A stretch of 64,000 nt of DNA. Origin: Ectocarpus siliculosus. Taxonomy: Eukaryota > Sar > Phaeophyceae > Ectocarpales > Ectocarpaceae. Shown here in pieces: positions 11,204 through 22,500 of this stretch (position 1 is the first letter of the stretch; each line of letters begins with the position of its first letter). The notes beneath the pieces are model-generated. The model did no database searches. It was not told the DNA's origin and worked only from the letters and a program-made list of their open reading frames with translations. Position numbers and translations under genes: made by a program. The stretch covers positions 923,214-987,213 of the forward strand of contig FN649753.1 of NCBI GenBank assembly GCA_000310025.1, read 5' to 3'.

Positions 11204-14200
11204 GAATGAAGCACCCTTCTGGTCAGTTCCACCCAACGCAGTCCCCCTTTCGGATTGGCGTTGTTAACGGTATATCAGCTGGTTGGTTCTGTTTTGGACG
11301 CGAGGGTGATTGCTGAACCCTCCTACCGCAGCAAGAAGGCGGCCGCGGGGGGGTTCACGCAAAGGAGAGGCAAGAAGAATCTTCTACGTACCGGTAAACA
11401 GGGCTCTGCCGCCAACAGGCTGAAAGAATGAGGCTACACCACTATGGACCGTCTATAATAGATGCCACAGGTTGGTCGTGTGGAGGATTTGGCGTTGGTC
11501 TGTAGGACACACTGTCACTGACTATGGCAAGCTTCTTTCGGCATCATCCAGGTGCAACCCGCATGCGTTTCTGGAGCACAACATGTACTTCTCCCACGTA
11601 GGCAAGAGCATATACTCCCTGCAGCTGGAGCGATGGCTCGATCTGTTCGGCCGAGAAAACGTCAAGGTCAGTGAAACAAAAAACTCCACCTGGATCACTG
11701 CTGAGATAAGCGGTGGACGTCGTGGATCAACGGACCCCCCGCCCCCCCGAGCACTGATGATTGCTCAAAACGTTTTTTCCTCGATGCTTGCGGGTGATGC
11801 TGTTGCCGTTGTTTTGGATTGGCGTATTCAGGTCTTCCCCGAAAATCTAAGGAATAGAGAGAGGCGGAGAGATTAAGCTATGCGTACCAGTCTTGCTCTC
11901 TCTACGGGTCTTGCCCTAAACGTTTTTTTTTTTTATTCAGTATCCTCAAACGTTTTCGTTTCTCTCTTTGTTTTTGCCACCCCGACGAACTGGTGTTTCT
12001 TTTCTCCTAAAGAATACAACGAAAAAGCGTTTAGGGCAAGCGATAACGTTAGCGCATTATATCAACACTCTTTCTTTGTGGTTTGGTTTGGTTGGTTGTC
12101 GAAAGGTCTTGTTCCTGGAGGAGATGGCCGTCGACCCGATGGGCACCATCACGAGCGTGTTTGACTTTTTGGGGGTCGACCTACTTGACGAGAAGGAGGG
12201 GGTTAAGGTGAGCTGGCTGTATGACCCACGTGGGTTTGCACGCGCTACTAGAACGCTAATGTTTTTTTATTTTGTCGTGATCACGGGGCGATTTACGGGA
12301 CCGGATGCTTTTTTGTATGCCTTATTACTGCATTTCTCGCAGTTTCGAATTGCGCTCCATGGATAGCCCTAGGCTTGTACCACAAGGGGCGACGCCCAAG
12401 AGGGAGATGATGGGACCCCAGCGATATCACAACGAACAATGCGTTATTTTTTTACGATAGCAATATTGGAGGTACGAAAACCCGTAACGGCGACGGCGAC
12501 ATCGATACCCAGAACAATGTCGAGGACTCTGAAGAAGGCAAAGACAGCGACGACAACCACGACCTTCCTTCCCCGCTTCCTCACGCTGTCCTCAACCCTA
12601 GCCCTGGCATTACTCAGGCTCCAACTTGAAGCTTGATGTTGGCACACTGCTATAGAGTGTGAGGATTGGGCGAGAGTCGTCTAGGCCGCCTTCGACACTT
12701 TTCCCTAGACCTACCCCTCGGTTAAGCCCAAGCCTTGCCCCTAGCAGGGTGGGTCTCAGCACACGAGAGAACTAGCAAAGGATCGCGACACTCACACCCT
12801 CGCTGTCCCTCATCGCAAGCCTGATCGCCGTCAAGCATGTGAGAAAGAGGACCTTGGAAGGCCTTGCCCCGAAAACCCTAACCCCAACCGTTGACCCGAC
12901 ACCCTAGATGCTGACCACCCCCTTGGAATCTTTCCCTTGCCCTAACTCAGGGTCTTAGCTCGCGAACGGAGTGGGAAGAGATCGTGCGGACCAAGCACAA
13001 CCTCACCAATGAGAGAAAGAAGAAGATCTTAGACGAGCAGGTGCGCGCTCGAAAGAACGGTTACGAAAACGCGAGAGGTGTGGCGTGTTTTTCTCGGAAT
13101 GTTGTGTGTTTGGGTGTTGGTTGTATTCAGCAAATGCCTCGTGTGTTTATTCTCGGTGCGTGTGTGTTTCTTGATTTTTTTCCCCGTGATCTTCGTCTGT
13201 GAACAAGGAACTCATGTTGATTCTCCACAAGCCCCACGAGAAAGGGAATACACGCGCAACAACCCCCCCCCCCTCTCCTCCACGGCAGAGCCTCCTGAAG
13301 ACTTTTTGCTCTTTGCCGATTTTCATGAGCGAGTGGGAGCCGTTTCAGGGCGTGATGTCGAGACATTCCAAACAGACTCTGTTCCGGACTTTTTGAACAC
13401 CACCCATTCCCGAAGAACGAGTACCGCCTCTGTCGCAGGAGCTTCATTCGGGGAGTGGTGTCGACGGCCCTATTGGTACTGTGCCGGCCCGCTCGTAAGA
13501 AATATGTTCGTAGGAAACCGAGGTTCAGATTTTGGACAACTTTTTGAAAAATGCCCTAGAAATTGAGCATAGCGGCCGGCGCTACATTAATTCCTAGATA
13601 TATGTCTTTGCTCAGTGTCGGAGACAAAATGAGGTTTGAGGCCTGGCTCAAAATGGTGTTTGGTGTGTGTGTTTTCACGGGAGGGCACTGCTGTAGTTGT
13701 CACGAACCCTGTGGTAGATTTCTACAGAACAGACACCTACGCTCACCGATTGATTCGGCGAGACGGTCATGCGCGGGCAAAACAACGGGGAGGTGGTTTG
13801 TGCTGGGGGGTAGAAGGCGTTTCCGGAATACGGCTGACGGTGTTACACTGTTCTTTTCCTACAGAGAAGGGGGAAGAAAAGGCAGAGGCTTAGACGACGG
13901 ACGTCGAGACGCGAACAGCCAACTGCTTGTGGCCACCACCCCGCCTGTTGCAGCGGGGTTGTCCGATGCCGATGTCGTGTCGCATTGTCCTTCTGGTGTA
14001 CAGAAGGCGCCACGATGCACTTAGGAACCGCTGATTTTGCCGGAGGCTCGTGTCTAGTTTGGTCTGTGGGTAACGCAACAGCTATTGTGTTGGGCTTGGG
14101 GTAAGATCTTTACCTGAGAACCTGTTCTCATGCTGAAGATCCATTGTGTTTAGCTTGGACCATGGTAGTTTCCCCCCCCAGGTTCTTCGGTGCAGGAGCG

Positions 14201-14450
14201 GTCCGTTTCGCTCAAAGCTCTTTCGGTTGCTGGCACAGGTTGTGGTCACTCGCTATCCTCTGTTTGTTCTTGGGATGCGTCGTCATCGCTGTCGTCTCAA
14301 ATCTCCTTCCGCATTTGGCAGGTGACACCGGAGATCTTGCAGTCGATGCGAGATTTTTTTGCGCCTTTCAACACTCAGCTGGAGGAGTTGTTAGGGCGAC
14401 CTTTGCCGGACAACTGGTCGAAGGATTCCACGCCCTCCAGTAGATTCTGA
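8962..14450 (+). CDS. Sulfotransferase family protein (Golgi-type, PF00685-like), seven exons
   Basis: Predicted exons are 8962-9430, 9900-10049, 10915-11098, 11552-11666, 12106-12207, 12951-13040 and 14322-14450. All have GT-AG borders and agreeing phases, giving 412 residues. A type II signal anchor (Ala/Val/Leu, residues 3-18) is followed by the 5'-phosphosulfate loop GVSKCGTTSLAHW (90-102) and the 3'-phosphate motif YIAVLREPVARTISSW (186-201), with Arg191 and Ser199 spaced as in PAPS-using enzymes. Later exons give LQLERWLDLFGRENV, VLFLEEMAVDP and FFAPFNTQLEELLGR, typical of carbohydrate sulfotransferases of the heparan sulfotransferase type. It should transfer sulfate from PAPS to a polysaccharide or glycoprotein in the Golgi lumen; the acceptor is unknown. 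The start is the first in-frame ATG, before the anchor. A decayed duplicate lies at 33.3-34.1 kb. The family call is strong; exon ends are inferred from sequence alone. Confidence 0.88.
11143..11203. repeat. CTG trinucleotide microsatellite in a sulfotransferase intron
   Basis: A run of CTG units with two interruptions lies in the intron between exons 3 and 4 of the sulfotransferase gene. It is non-coding in the spliced model. Confidence 0.9.
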
Positions 14451-17217
14451 ACTATGAGGGTAAGCGACTTGGTTTTGGAGCTGCTTGGTGTTGCTTCGTA
14501 GATGTGACTTCGTAGATCTATCTTCGTAGAACCTGTTTGCGTAGACCCTGTTATAGATGGTTGTCTCGATTTTATTTGGTGGCTTCAGAAAAGGGGGGCA
14601 GAAGCTTTACGACCCTTTAAAGGGGCTTCATAGTGTGGCAGCAAATACGGCGAATTCTGTCGCGACTGCTCGTATACCTCCACCCCTCTGAGAGCATCCT
14701 CGAATGTTTGTTAGTTTTTCACCGTTTCTGGCGGGTGTATGCATTAGCCGATTGCTGGGAGTGGAGATCTCAAAGTGGTCCGTAGCTCAGAGTGGGCTAT
14801 CGTGGTGCCTGGAGCCTCTCTCAGGTCCTCTCAACGGCGAAAACAACGCAGAGAGAACTCTTGGAATTTTTGTTGTGGAAGTAGATCACGTAAGGCCTGC
14901 CCTCTCCAATGGAGCGCCTGTTCACCTCTACTAGATGCGGCGCGCCAATCAACCGCGAGCTACGAGATTTCGACGAGAAATCGAACGCAGATGCGATGCT
15001 AGCAAGATCTAGGCCGTGAGCTGACAGTGCTGACATTTCGGCAAGGGCTATTTTCCCTTCATCGATTGCCCTGCTACGTAGAGTTCACCGTCAGTAGGCC
15101 CGGAGCGTCCTGGGCTTTTCGTTCCCCGGTGTGTCACGATTTTGTGTGGCTTTTGTGTGGTTTACGTGATTAAGTGTTTTTTTTTGCTTTCTCCGCGGCA
15201 TTGACCGCACTCACGGGCACGGTCAAAGATGCAAGCATCCGCAGTTTTCGTGCATGTTTTTTGTATGTTCGACATGGAATACGGGATCATTTGGGGGGCG
15301 TTGACCGTAATAGTACTGGACACCCGGACAATTTGGGGACACAGCACTCAAATGTCTGTTTGGCGCACCGTAGTCGTCACCAGACTCCGCTGTGTGAAAA
15401 GGGCGTGGGAAACCTTGGCCTACCATGCTCGTGTGAGGTGGTACGCTGTGTGATATACGGTGTTATGCCTTTCCTCTGACTTGCTGTACACGAAACTCCC
15501 ATGCCGCGTCCCTTGTTGCTACAAGTCTGTATCACCTTGTACTGGAAATTTATGCTATGAAAAGTGCCCCCAGTGCATTTGGGGAGTTCTGTCTAAAACC
15601 AAGTCAGCCTTCGTCCGTCGGGACTGCACAGCCTCTCTCAATGAGCGGACGCGATTTTTTCTGGGCGAGGGGGTTAAGTTCGTGTATTGCCCTGTGTAAG
15701 GCAGCAGCATGTACACGTCGCTTGCGTCTGTGTTGTTATCATCGGCCATCCTCGTCGTCGTTGATGCCGTACCTTTGACTCGATCCGGTGAAGGCTTCAA
15801 AAAGGGAGAAATACACGTGTATAGCTGTAGTAGGTTACCTTGTTGTTCCTTTCTTTTGTGCATGAGGCGCGGCGAAAAGAAAGTTGAGGAGTCTAAGAGA
15901 GAATGAAAAACTCTCCGCGAGGACCTTTGGGGTTGTCTTCGGAAGGTAAACCGGGAGGTGGATTGATAGTACACGGGGTACCAAAAAGGATTGCAGGAAG
16001 AGGTCATCCACGACGTATGGAGTTGGTGCACCTCGGCTGTCCGGGAGATTGGTGTGCGCGTGGTGTCGTACTGTTCTGAAGGCAGCCAGCTCTTTTTGTG
16101 TATCTCCGGCCTGAAATGCTTTTTGAGCGACGAAAATTGATTTTGTGCGAAGTTGGCAACCGGGCTGGGACACAGAACTGTACTGAGTTTGTCTTTGTCT
16201 GATTGCTGAAAGGACAGGGTAACGTTGTTGTATCTTGTTGTGAGGTTGTTCATTGTCTGTTGTTACTTTCGTCGTTCGCCGTTGGCAAAGGCTCCACGAG
16301 CAATTGGCCCAATGCACGGCTCGAAAAGTGAATATATTGTTGATTTTCAACCGTGCCACGCCACCAAAACGAACGCCAAAGTTCGTACAGCACGTACCAC
16401 GAACAACCTCTGGGCGGCCCATGACTGCCCAATGAGGCTCTACGGTAGGACGCCCAGCGAGGGCTAGAAAGTGGACGACCACTGTTGTCGCCGTTTAACC
16501 GTCCGTGGGCGCGTGACGGCCCAGACATTCTGCCACACTCACTGCTGGAAGTTGTTTATTGGGGGGAAATAGACGAAAAGTGGGTATACCCACCCCTTCC
16601 TGGGACAAAGGTGGTACTCGCTGCTCGGAAATTTGCTTTGCCGAGACCACTCGTGACGGGGACGAACCACTCAAAATCTCGTTCCGATGCCTGGACAACA
16701 CGGGCAAGACCCATACACATGAAATCAATTTTACATGGGGACGTGCTTGTTCCGATATTTCCATGATCAAGCAAGTTCTTCACTTTAAACGGCAATACAG
16801 CACGCGCCCGCGCTTTCAGCATTTGGAAGTCCTGAAGCCCTCTTCATTTAGTCTCTGTTGCTCAAACCTATATTCAAATTGGGTTCCAGTTTTTTTCCCC
16901 AGTTAGGCCGCATTTCCGTGTTTTCTTAGTTTTGAGAGTTGTTGATCTCCGATTGGTTTCTTCTCTAGAGACGATTTTTTTTTTCTTCGGTCGATGTTCT
17001 CGAGACTGCATCTGCAGATGTTCGAGCGAGTTCGAACACGTATCCCTCCCAGTCCTCTTGCCCCCGTCCACCCCTCCTGCAAAAGTTTGGTACAAAAGCT
17101 TCTTGTCAGTTTTGGAGAATCTCGTTTGTCTCTCCTTTTATGACATAAGTATAATTCATAGGGTTAGTTCTGCCGTGTTTTGGAACCCAACGCACGTTCG
17201 TGTACTTTTTTCAATAT
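14451..17217. other. Intergenic DNA downstream of the sulfotransferase gene; no gene supported
   Basis: After the stop codon at 14448-14450 no further exon fits. Open stretches exist (16559-16906 plus, 115 codons; 15555-16253 and 15835-16482 minus, over 200 codons) but overlap on opposite strands, have no recognisable domain and look like chance openings in balanced-composition DNA. The 115-codon stretch has the most protein-like composition. The segment 15390-15670 is a copy of a repeat also found inverted at 34510-35215. Confidence 0.4.
15390..15670 (+). repeat. Dispersed repeat shared in inverted orientation with 34510-35215
   Basis: GTGGGAAACCTTGGCCTACC, CTCGTGTGAGGTGGTACGCTG, CTCTGACTTGCTGTACAC, GTGCCCCCAGTGCA and CAATGAGCGGACGCGATTTTT all occur, as reverse complements and in reverse order, between 34510 and 35215. 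The partner is longer because it holds extra inverted-repeat DNA. An old transposable element is the likely source; no coding capacity is visible. Confidence 0.6.
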
Positions 17218-17450
17218 TTTCTAAATATGACCCAACGAATCCATCTCTGTCTAGGAAAGGAGTCTAAGATAGATCACCAATGAATTCATAGCGTCAGAGA
17301 AAGCTACCTGTATTTCCACGGTTTCCCGTGCAGCGCACAGCGTTATCTCCCCTGTGTAACAGGCTCAGCAGGACAGTTTGGTAGCCGTCTTGTACATCTA
17401 TCTGTATGTTATGCTGGGAAGGTGCAGAAGGAAGGTGTTGGGTAGTTGGT
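17218..17450 (+). repeat. Dispersed repeat, copy 1 (partner 28371-28655)
   Basis: Shares with 28371-28655, in the same orientation, phrases such as GATTCATAGCGTCAGA (with one change), ACATCTCCCCTG-like, GTAACAGGCTCA, AAGACAGTTTTGGTAGC-like and GTTATGTTGGGAAGGTGCAGA-like. The two are roughly three-quarters identical by eye, and the partner also carries an inserted GTT microsatellite. Confidence 0.6.
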
Positions 17451-17824
17451 TCTCATCTGACTCTCTGGCCATCTTCAAGTATCAAGTAAATATTCGTCTC
17501 GTCCGTACGTAGTAGCTTTCATACCCTGTTGTTGTTGTATGCATAACTTCTTTGTCGGGTTGCGAGTGAGTTTAGCTTCCAAGTGGAAATTGATTTTTTC
17601 CGGCGTTTCGGGAAGTCCTTGAACTAACGTACTCACGCACCGCCACGCGCCGAACCGCGGCCATAGACTTAATTGACTACAATTATGTCGGAAGCCTGAG
17701 GCACAAGAGTTCAACCGTTGTTGCACTCTAAAAGCAAGACGTTTTTTTTCGGTGCATCAGCTCGCGGTCGCCTTGAGACTGTTTTTGTCGCCGGCTGTTG
17801 CCCGCTGTAGCGGGCCAGTCTCTG

Positions 17825-18085
17825 GATCACAGCGCCCCTGCCGCGAGCTCGAAACTCCAAAGGCGAGTAGAGTTACAACACGGTGAATGCACGCAACCAC
17901 TATTTAAGTCATTGAGCTAGACGTTGCGGTGCGGCAAATCGGTTTTAATTGTTTTTCAATGAATGGGGTTTAAACAGTTTTTTCGGCCATCTTCGCCGAC
18001 GTGGGCGTGCCGCTCTCACGATCACAGCGCCTCTGTCGCGAACTCTAGACTCCAAGGGCGAGCCGAGTTACAGCACCGTGAAGTC
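17825..18085. repeat. Two diverged tandem units about 190 bases apart
   Basis: GATCACAGCGCCCCTGCCGCGAG... at 17825-17890 is repeated as GATCACAGCGCCTCTGTCGCGAA... at 18018-18082. Both continue through ACTCCAA, GGCGAG, GAGTTACA and CACGGTGAA or CACCGTGAA. Function unknown. Confidence 0.55.
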
Positions 18086-18432
18086 TCCTGCATCCGGGGG
18101 CGTCTAGGGTAGGGACTGTCACCTCAAAGAATCACGAAGTTCATTGGACGAGATTTGGGAGAACGTCAACTCATAAACCATGACCGACCGACCACCACGC
18201 ACCACGCACGTTGTTGTTACAACATGTAGCACCGACGGCGGATTTTATTATAATTTTGCCGCTTGGTGTCAACTAGATATCGACAGACTGCTGCCGTCAC
18301 CTTCTTTTTAGCGTAAGCAACGCTAACTGAAGTGATTACTTCGAAGTCCCTACGTGCATCGTTTATCTTGACGCACGCACCCGTGGCCATTCGGCTAAGC
18401 CACAAGGTTGGGGGGGGGGGGGGACTTTATCG

Positions 18433-18840
18433 GTACGCCCCCCATTAGGCGTTGACTAGGGTTAGGTAACCTGGGCAAGGTCAAGTACCTGGGCAGGGTT
18501 CGGCACGAGCGACCTTTTGGGTACGCCCCCCATTATCACATGAGTGGGGTTGGGTAACCTGGCCAAGGTATAGTACCTGGGCAGGGTTAGGCACGAAAGG
18601 CACGTTGCCCTCGTTCCAGACCCTGCCAACGTACGTCAATGGTAACCTGGACACAGTCCGAAACTGGGTAGGATTCGGTATACAAGGAACCTTGGCCTAG
18701 GTCCAGACCATGGCTACGTAGGCACAGCGACCTTGGGCTTGGTTATGGGCATGCCATCGTCGCGTCTGTACCACTATAATAGGTAGGCCCAGACCCTGCC
18801 AACGTACGCACAGCGACGTTGGCCCAAGGGTGGGGTAAGC
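18433..18840. repeat. Imperfect tandem array, about 88-base unit
   Basis: Two adjacent units start with GTACGCCCCCCATTA or GTACGCCCCCCATTATC at 18433 and 18521 and continue through GGTAACCTGG, AAGGT, AGTACCTGGGCAGGGTT and GGCACGA. They are followed by diverged units sharing CAGACCCTGCCAACGTACG (near 18618 and 18790). A poly-G run precedes the array at 18410-18423. Confidence 0.65.
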
Positions 18841-19590
18841 AACTTTTTTCTGGGCCGACGCCCTCACTAGGGATACGAGCATGACGTTGCTCAAAACGTT
18901 TATTTTCAAGTTGTATCGCAGATCGTGCGGCCGACAAACGACAAGTCACACATGTCGGCCTCTGAAATCGTCAATCGTACAAAAACGCAGAGGCGAAAGC
19001 GCAACGTACTCCTCACCCGCCCCCCTCACGGAGCTACGACATGAGAACAACGCGCATACGTTTGTCTCCCTCCCCTCGCGTAGAGCGAAGTCGAGCATAG
19101 AACAATACCCAAGGAGGCGTAGAGAGAGAACGGGCCTACATAATCCTTCAAAGACATGAACGTACGGATATGACCTCAGCAAATTGGGCTCAAGACTCAC
19201 CCCGCGAATGTCACAGGCTCCCACACAAAGAGTCCATGATGGGCACCATCACGCTGCGCCACATCAGAAAGAAAACAGGAACAACAAAAAAGTCTCGCTA
19301 AATATGACTACAACAATACCACCAGGCGGAATACAGGCGACAACCGCGCCTGACTTTTACCACGGGGTGTACGCATATAAAAAACCCAACCATGATGCAA
19401 CAAACTTGGATATATTCTGCGAACGTGTACAGAACATCAAACATCATATATCTGTAAACACTGGTGTGAGTATCTCACCGAAGATAAAAAAAAAATGGCG
19501 GAGCTATCAAAGATAAAAGTCCTATTTACTTAATACTATAATCCGGCGGCACGCGCAGTCTCCCTGCTCCTGCAGTACCTTACCACCTTC

Positions 19591-22500
19591 TTAAACACGC
19601 GAGGCCACACCATCACACCGCTGCCCTATCACCCATGATGCGTTAAAACAGGAAGGAAACACATAATTCATGAATACCCGCGCCTGATGATGCGGGCAGC
19701 GAAGCGAGATCAAGCAAGGCGTGACCGCCTCGACAGCCATTGCCACCGCGCCGTCGTCCAGATATTCGTCGTCATCGCTCGCGCCATCTCCGAACCGGCC
19801 GCCCGTGCAAGGGGCTGCCACAAAAGCGGGCATATATGAAAGTTTGAGGAAATCAAATGGTGAGAACCGAATAGTGAAACAGACAGAATTGGAATGTGAG
19901 CGGATGTGCAGCTGATCAAAGTAAGGTCAACGACGGCATTGGAAACCACTGGGTGAGGGTCCAGGTGGGGTGCCTGCAGGGTATTCATGGGTAGCATGGG
20001 TATAGACATGAAAGAGATTGCGACGACAAACCCAAAGTAGATTATGTGACCGCTGCATATGTACACCATGAAAAAAAAGTGCGAGTGTTTGCTAGACTGT
20101 ACTTTTAAAATCCCAATTAGTGCTCTGGGGTGGCGAGCACGGCGAGAAACCTCATCAGATATGCATAGCAATCCCACACAGGCGAAGCCTGGACATGCCT
20201 AACAGATGAGTGGCACCCAGGCTTGCATGCACCGTACCTCGATTGGACAGGTAGGGGCACGCGTACTGGGCGAGATGCCAATCTTGCCAAACGCCTCCGC
20301 GTCAAAGTCGAGAGGCAGGGCTGCAGCGTCTGGTTCTCTCAAGTCACTCGTACGAAGAAGTTCTGGAACAACCTCTTGAGTTTTGAGAGGGGCTGCGGCG
20401 GGCAAGTGAAAAGGAGGTGCCACGACGAAAAGGCCGGCGGAAAAATTGGTTAGGGATAAGATGTGCGTAATAATATTGTTAGGAAGACTAGTTTATGGGG
20501 TGTCGTAGAATCTCGCGAGAGCTGCGCAATCGTCTCCTAAAAACACAAGCTGCTCCGGAGATAGTGTGGACGTATCATTTCGGATAAGGAGAACAAGGCG
20601 TGCGCATGAGAGGGCTTGCTTAGATTGGAGAAGCACAGAAAAAAAAAGGACCACGCCCGACAACATGTTTCAAAGCGCGCTGAAGCATACAGCCGTAGCG
20701 TTCATTTTGAAGACACACCTCGTTTTCGTTTTTTTCGTATGTCTTGACAGCCAGGAGTTTCTTCAAGGTTTCAGGGGAGAGTATTCCGCCAACCCCGTGG
20801 TCAATGGAGGCGTGATATACATCAAGATGCGCCTTACGCGAGCGCAATCACTGTGCATGCATATCGGCGGGAAACGTCGTGGGCGTGCCGAAAATTGTTC
20901 TATATTTCTTAGACGTAAGTTTATCGTGAAAATTTTGAGCTAGAACGCTGGCCTGATTCACGATGGCACACTATCAACCCATGCACCCCGGATACAGTCA
21001 AGACTGCCACCGAAGCGAACATAGTAAATTTGCCTTCCACGAAGTCGCGAATCGTGGCATGCATCTCCCCTCGCCCATCCCTCTATTGTACGCATAGCTA
21101 GCTCTCGAAAAGGAACTCAAGGTGGCACGGAACGAGCCGATAGCTACGTAAACTCAAGGTCAGGTCGAGGTCCAACCTCGAGTTTTGGTGTACGAAATGA
21201 CGTCAAAGTATTAATATTACTGAATTGGGGGTTCGGCACCGAGTTTCCCGGTATTCGCCATCCAGTTAAATCTAGGACCGCCTGAATTGCTCAAGAGCGG
21301 ATCTCAGCCTCTGTGCAGGCCTACCTCGTGGCAGGCTTACCGCGGTCACGCCAGCCGCACTCAAATGTCCAAGGTTACTCACCTCCTCAGATAAACAAGG
21401 GTCTCATGCCCCCCCCAGATCCTCCAAGTGCCAGACGGGTTCAGGGCATCCCAGCCTCCCGACTCATGGGCCTCAAGGTGCAGCTCGAGCGTACAGCCGA
21501 CAAACTCCATCATGTCCTGTGTGCGGGAACAAACGAGACGAGAGGATCGACAGGAGCAGGTTGCTAAATAGGGGGCAACGTCACATTATCACTTGCGTAG
21601 ATACGCATGAGCTTCCCCTCTCCGCAGGCTGACGACCTCTCGTCCGCCCCCACCAAACTGCACAACCCAGGTGTGGTTGCTGCTAGCTAGCTGTTGGTGC
21701 TCGTGCTGCTCTGTCCCGTGTACGATACCCAACGCGCGACAGGACCCACCCATGCTCCCTCCGCTTGGGCACTACACCAGTACATACTCACGTCGCACTA
21801 CGTGAGAGTCTCGGTATCTTATGCCATCAGCCCGCGGCCACGACCCTCATCAGTCCGCACGTAGGCTTTTAGAACACGAAGTCGACCACGGCAGCCCGAC
21901 GGCCTTGTGCCACTGGGCACGCCAAGATTGCAGTGGTGCGCGAAATAATTCTGTGTTTTTGAGCGGCGAGAAAACGAATGAACGACGATTCGAACGTACA
22001 CATAGACAGAGGACGAGATATGTAGTCTCAACGAAGGAACCATTGAAAGCCTAGGTAGATACATCGGTATCTTGCGAACAGACGGATCGATGTATGTGGC
22101 GGGAACGTGCGTTTCATGGGTGCAGTATCACTGCAGCGATAAAGAAAAAGTAATCACTCTTCAAGGCAGACCAAGAGTAATCAGCCTGTCCGCACGCGTT
22201 CGGGAAGCGACTGGTGCACACGGCCAACGAGACAGGTCGTTCGCCCGATTCCAACGCAAAACACCACGCATTTTCTACAACTTGGTGTGCGACGCCCGAT
22301 CAACTCTGCTGTATGTCCAGACTCAACTACGCGCTGAACAGACAAAGCTGCACAAGCTACCGTAATTCTGTTGGAGACAGAGGACACGATCACCGCAGCT
22401 GCCCCGTCAAGGATTAGAAATTATGTACACCGTCACGGTTTTCTGGTACGCCACGAAGACAGAAACAAACCAAGGACAACACTTACTCATGAAGGCCTCG

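Noticed and set aside
15555-16482. Two minus-strand open stretches of 215 and 232 codons
   Set aside because: They overlap each other in different frames, have no domain-like pattern, and the first runs across a dispersed repeat copy.
18410-18840. CRISPR array
   Set aside because: The repeats are long, imperfect and adjacent, without constant short repeats and unique spacers, and the genome is eukaryotic.
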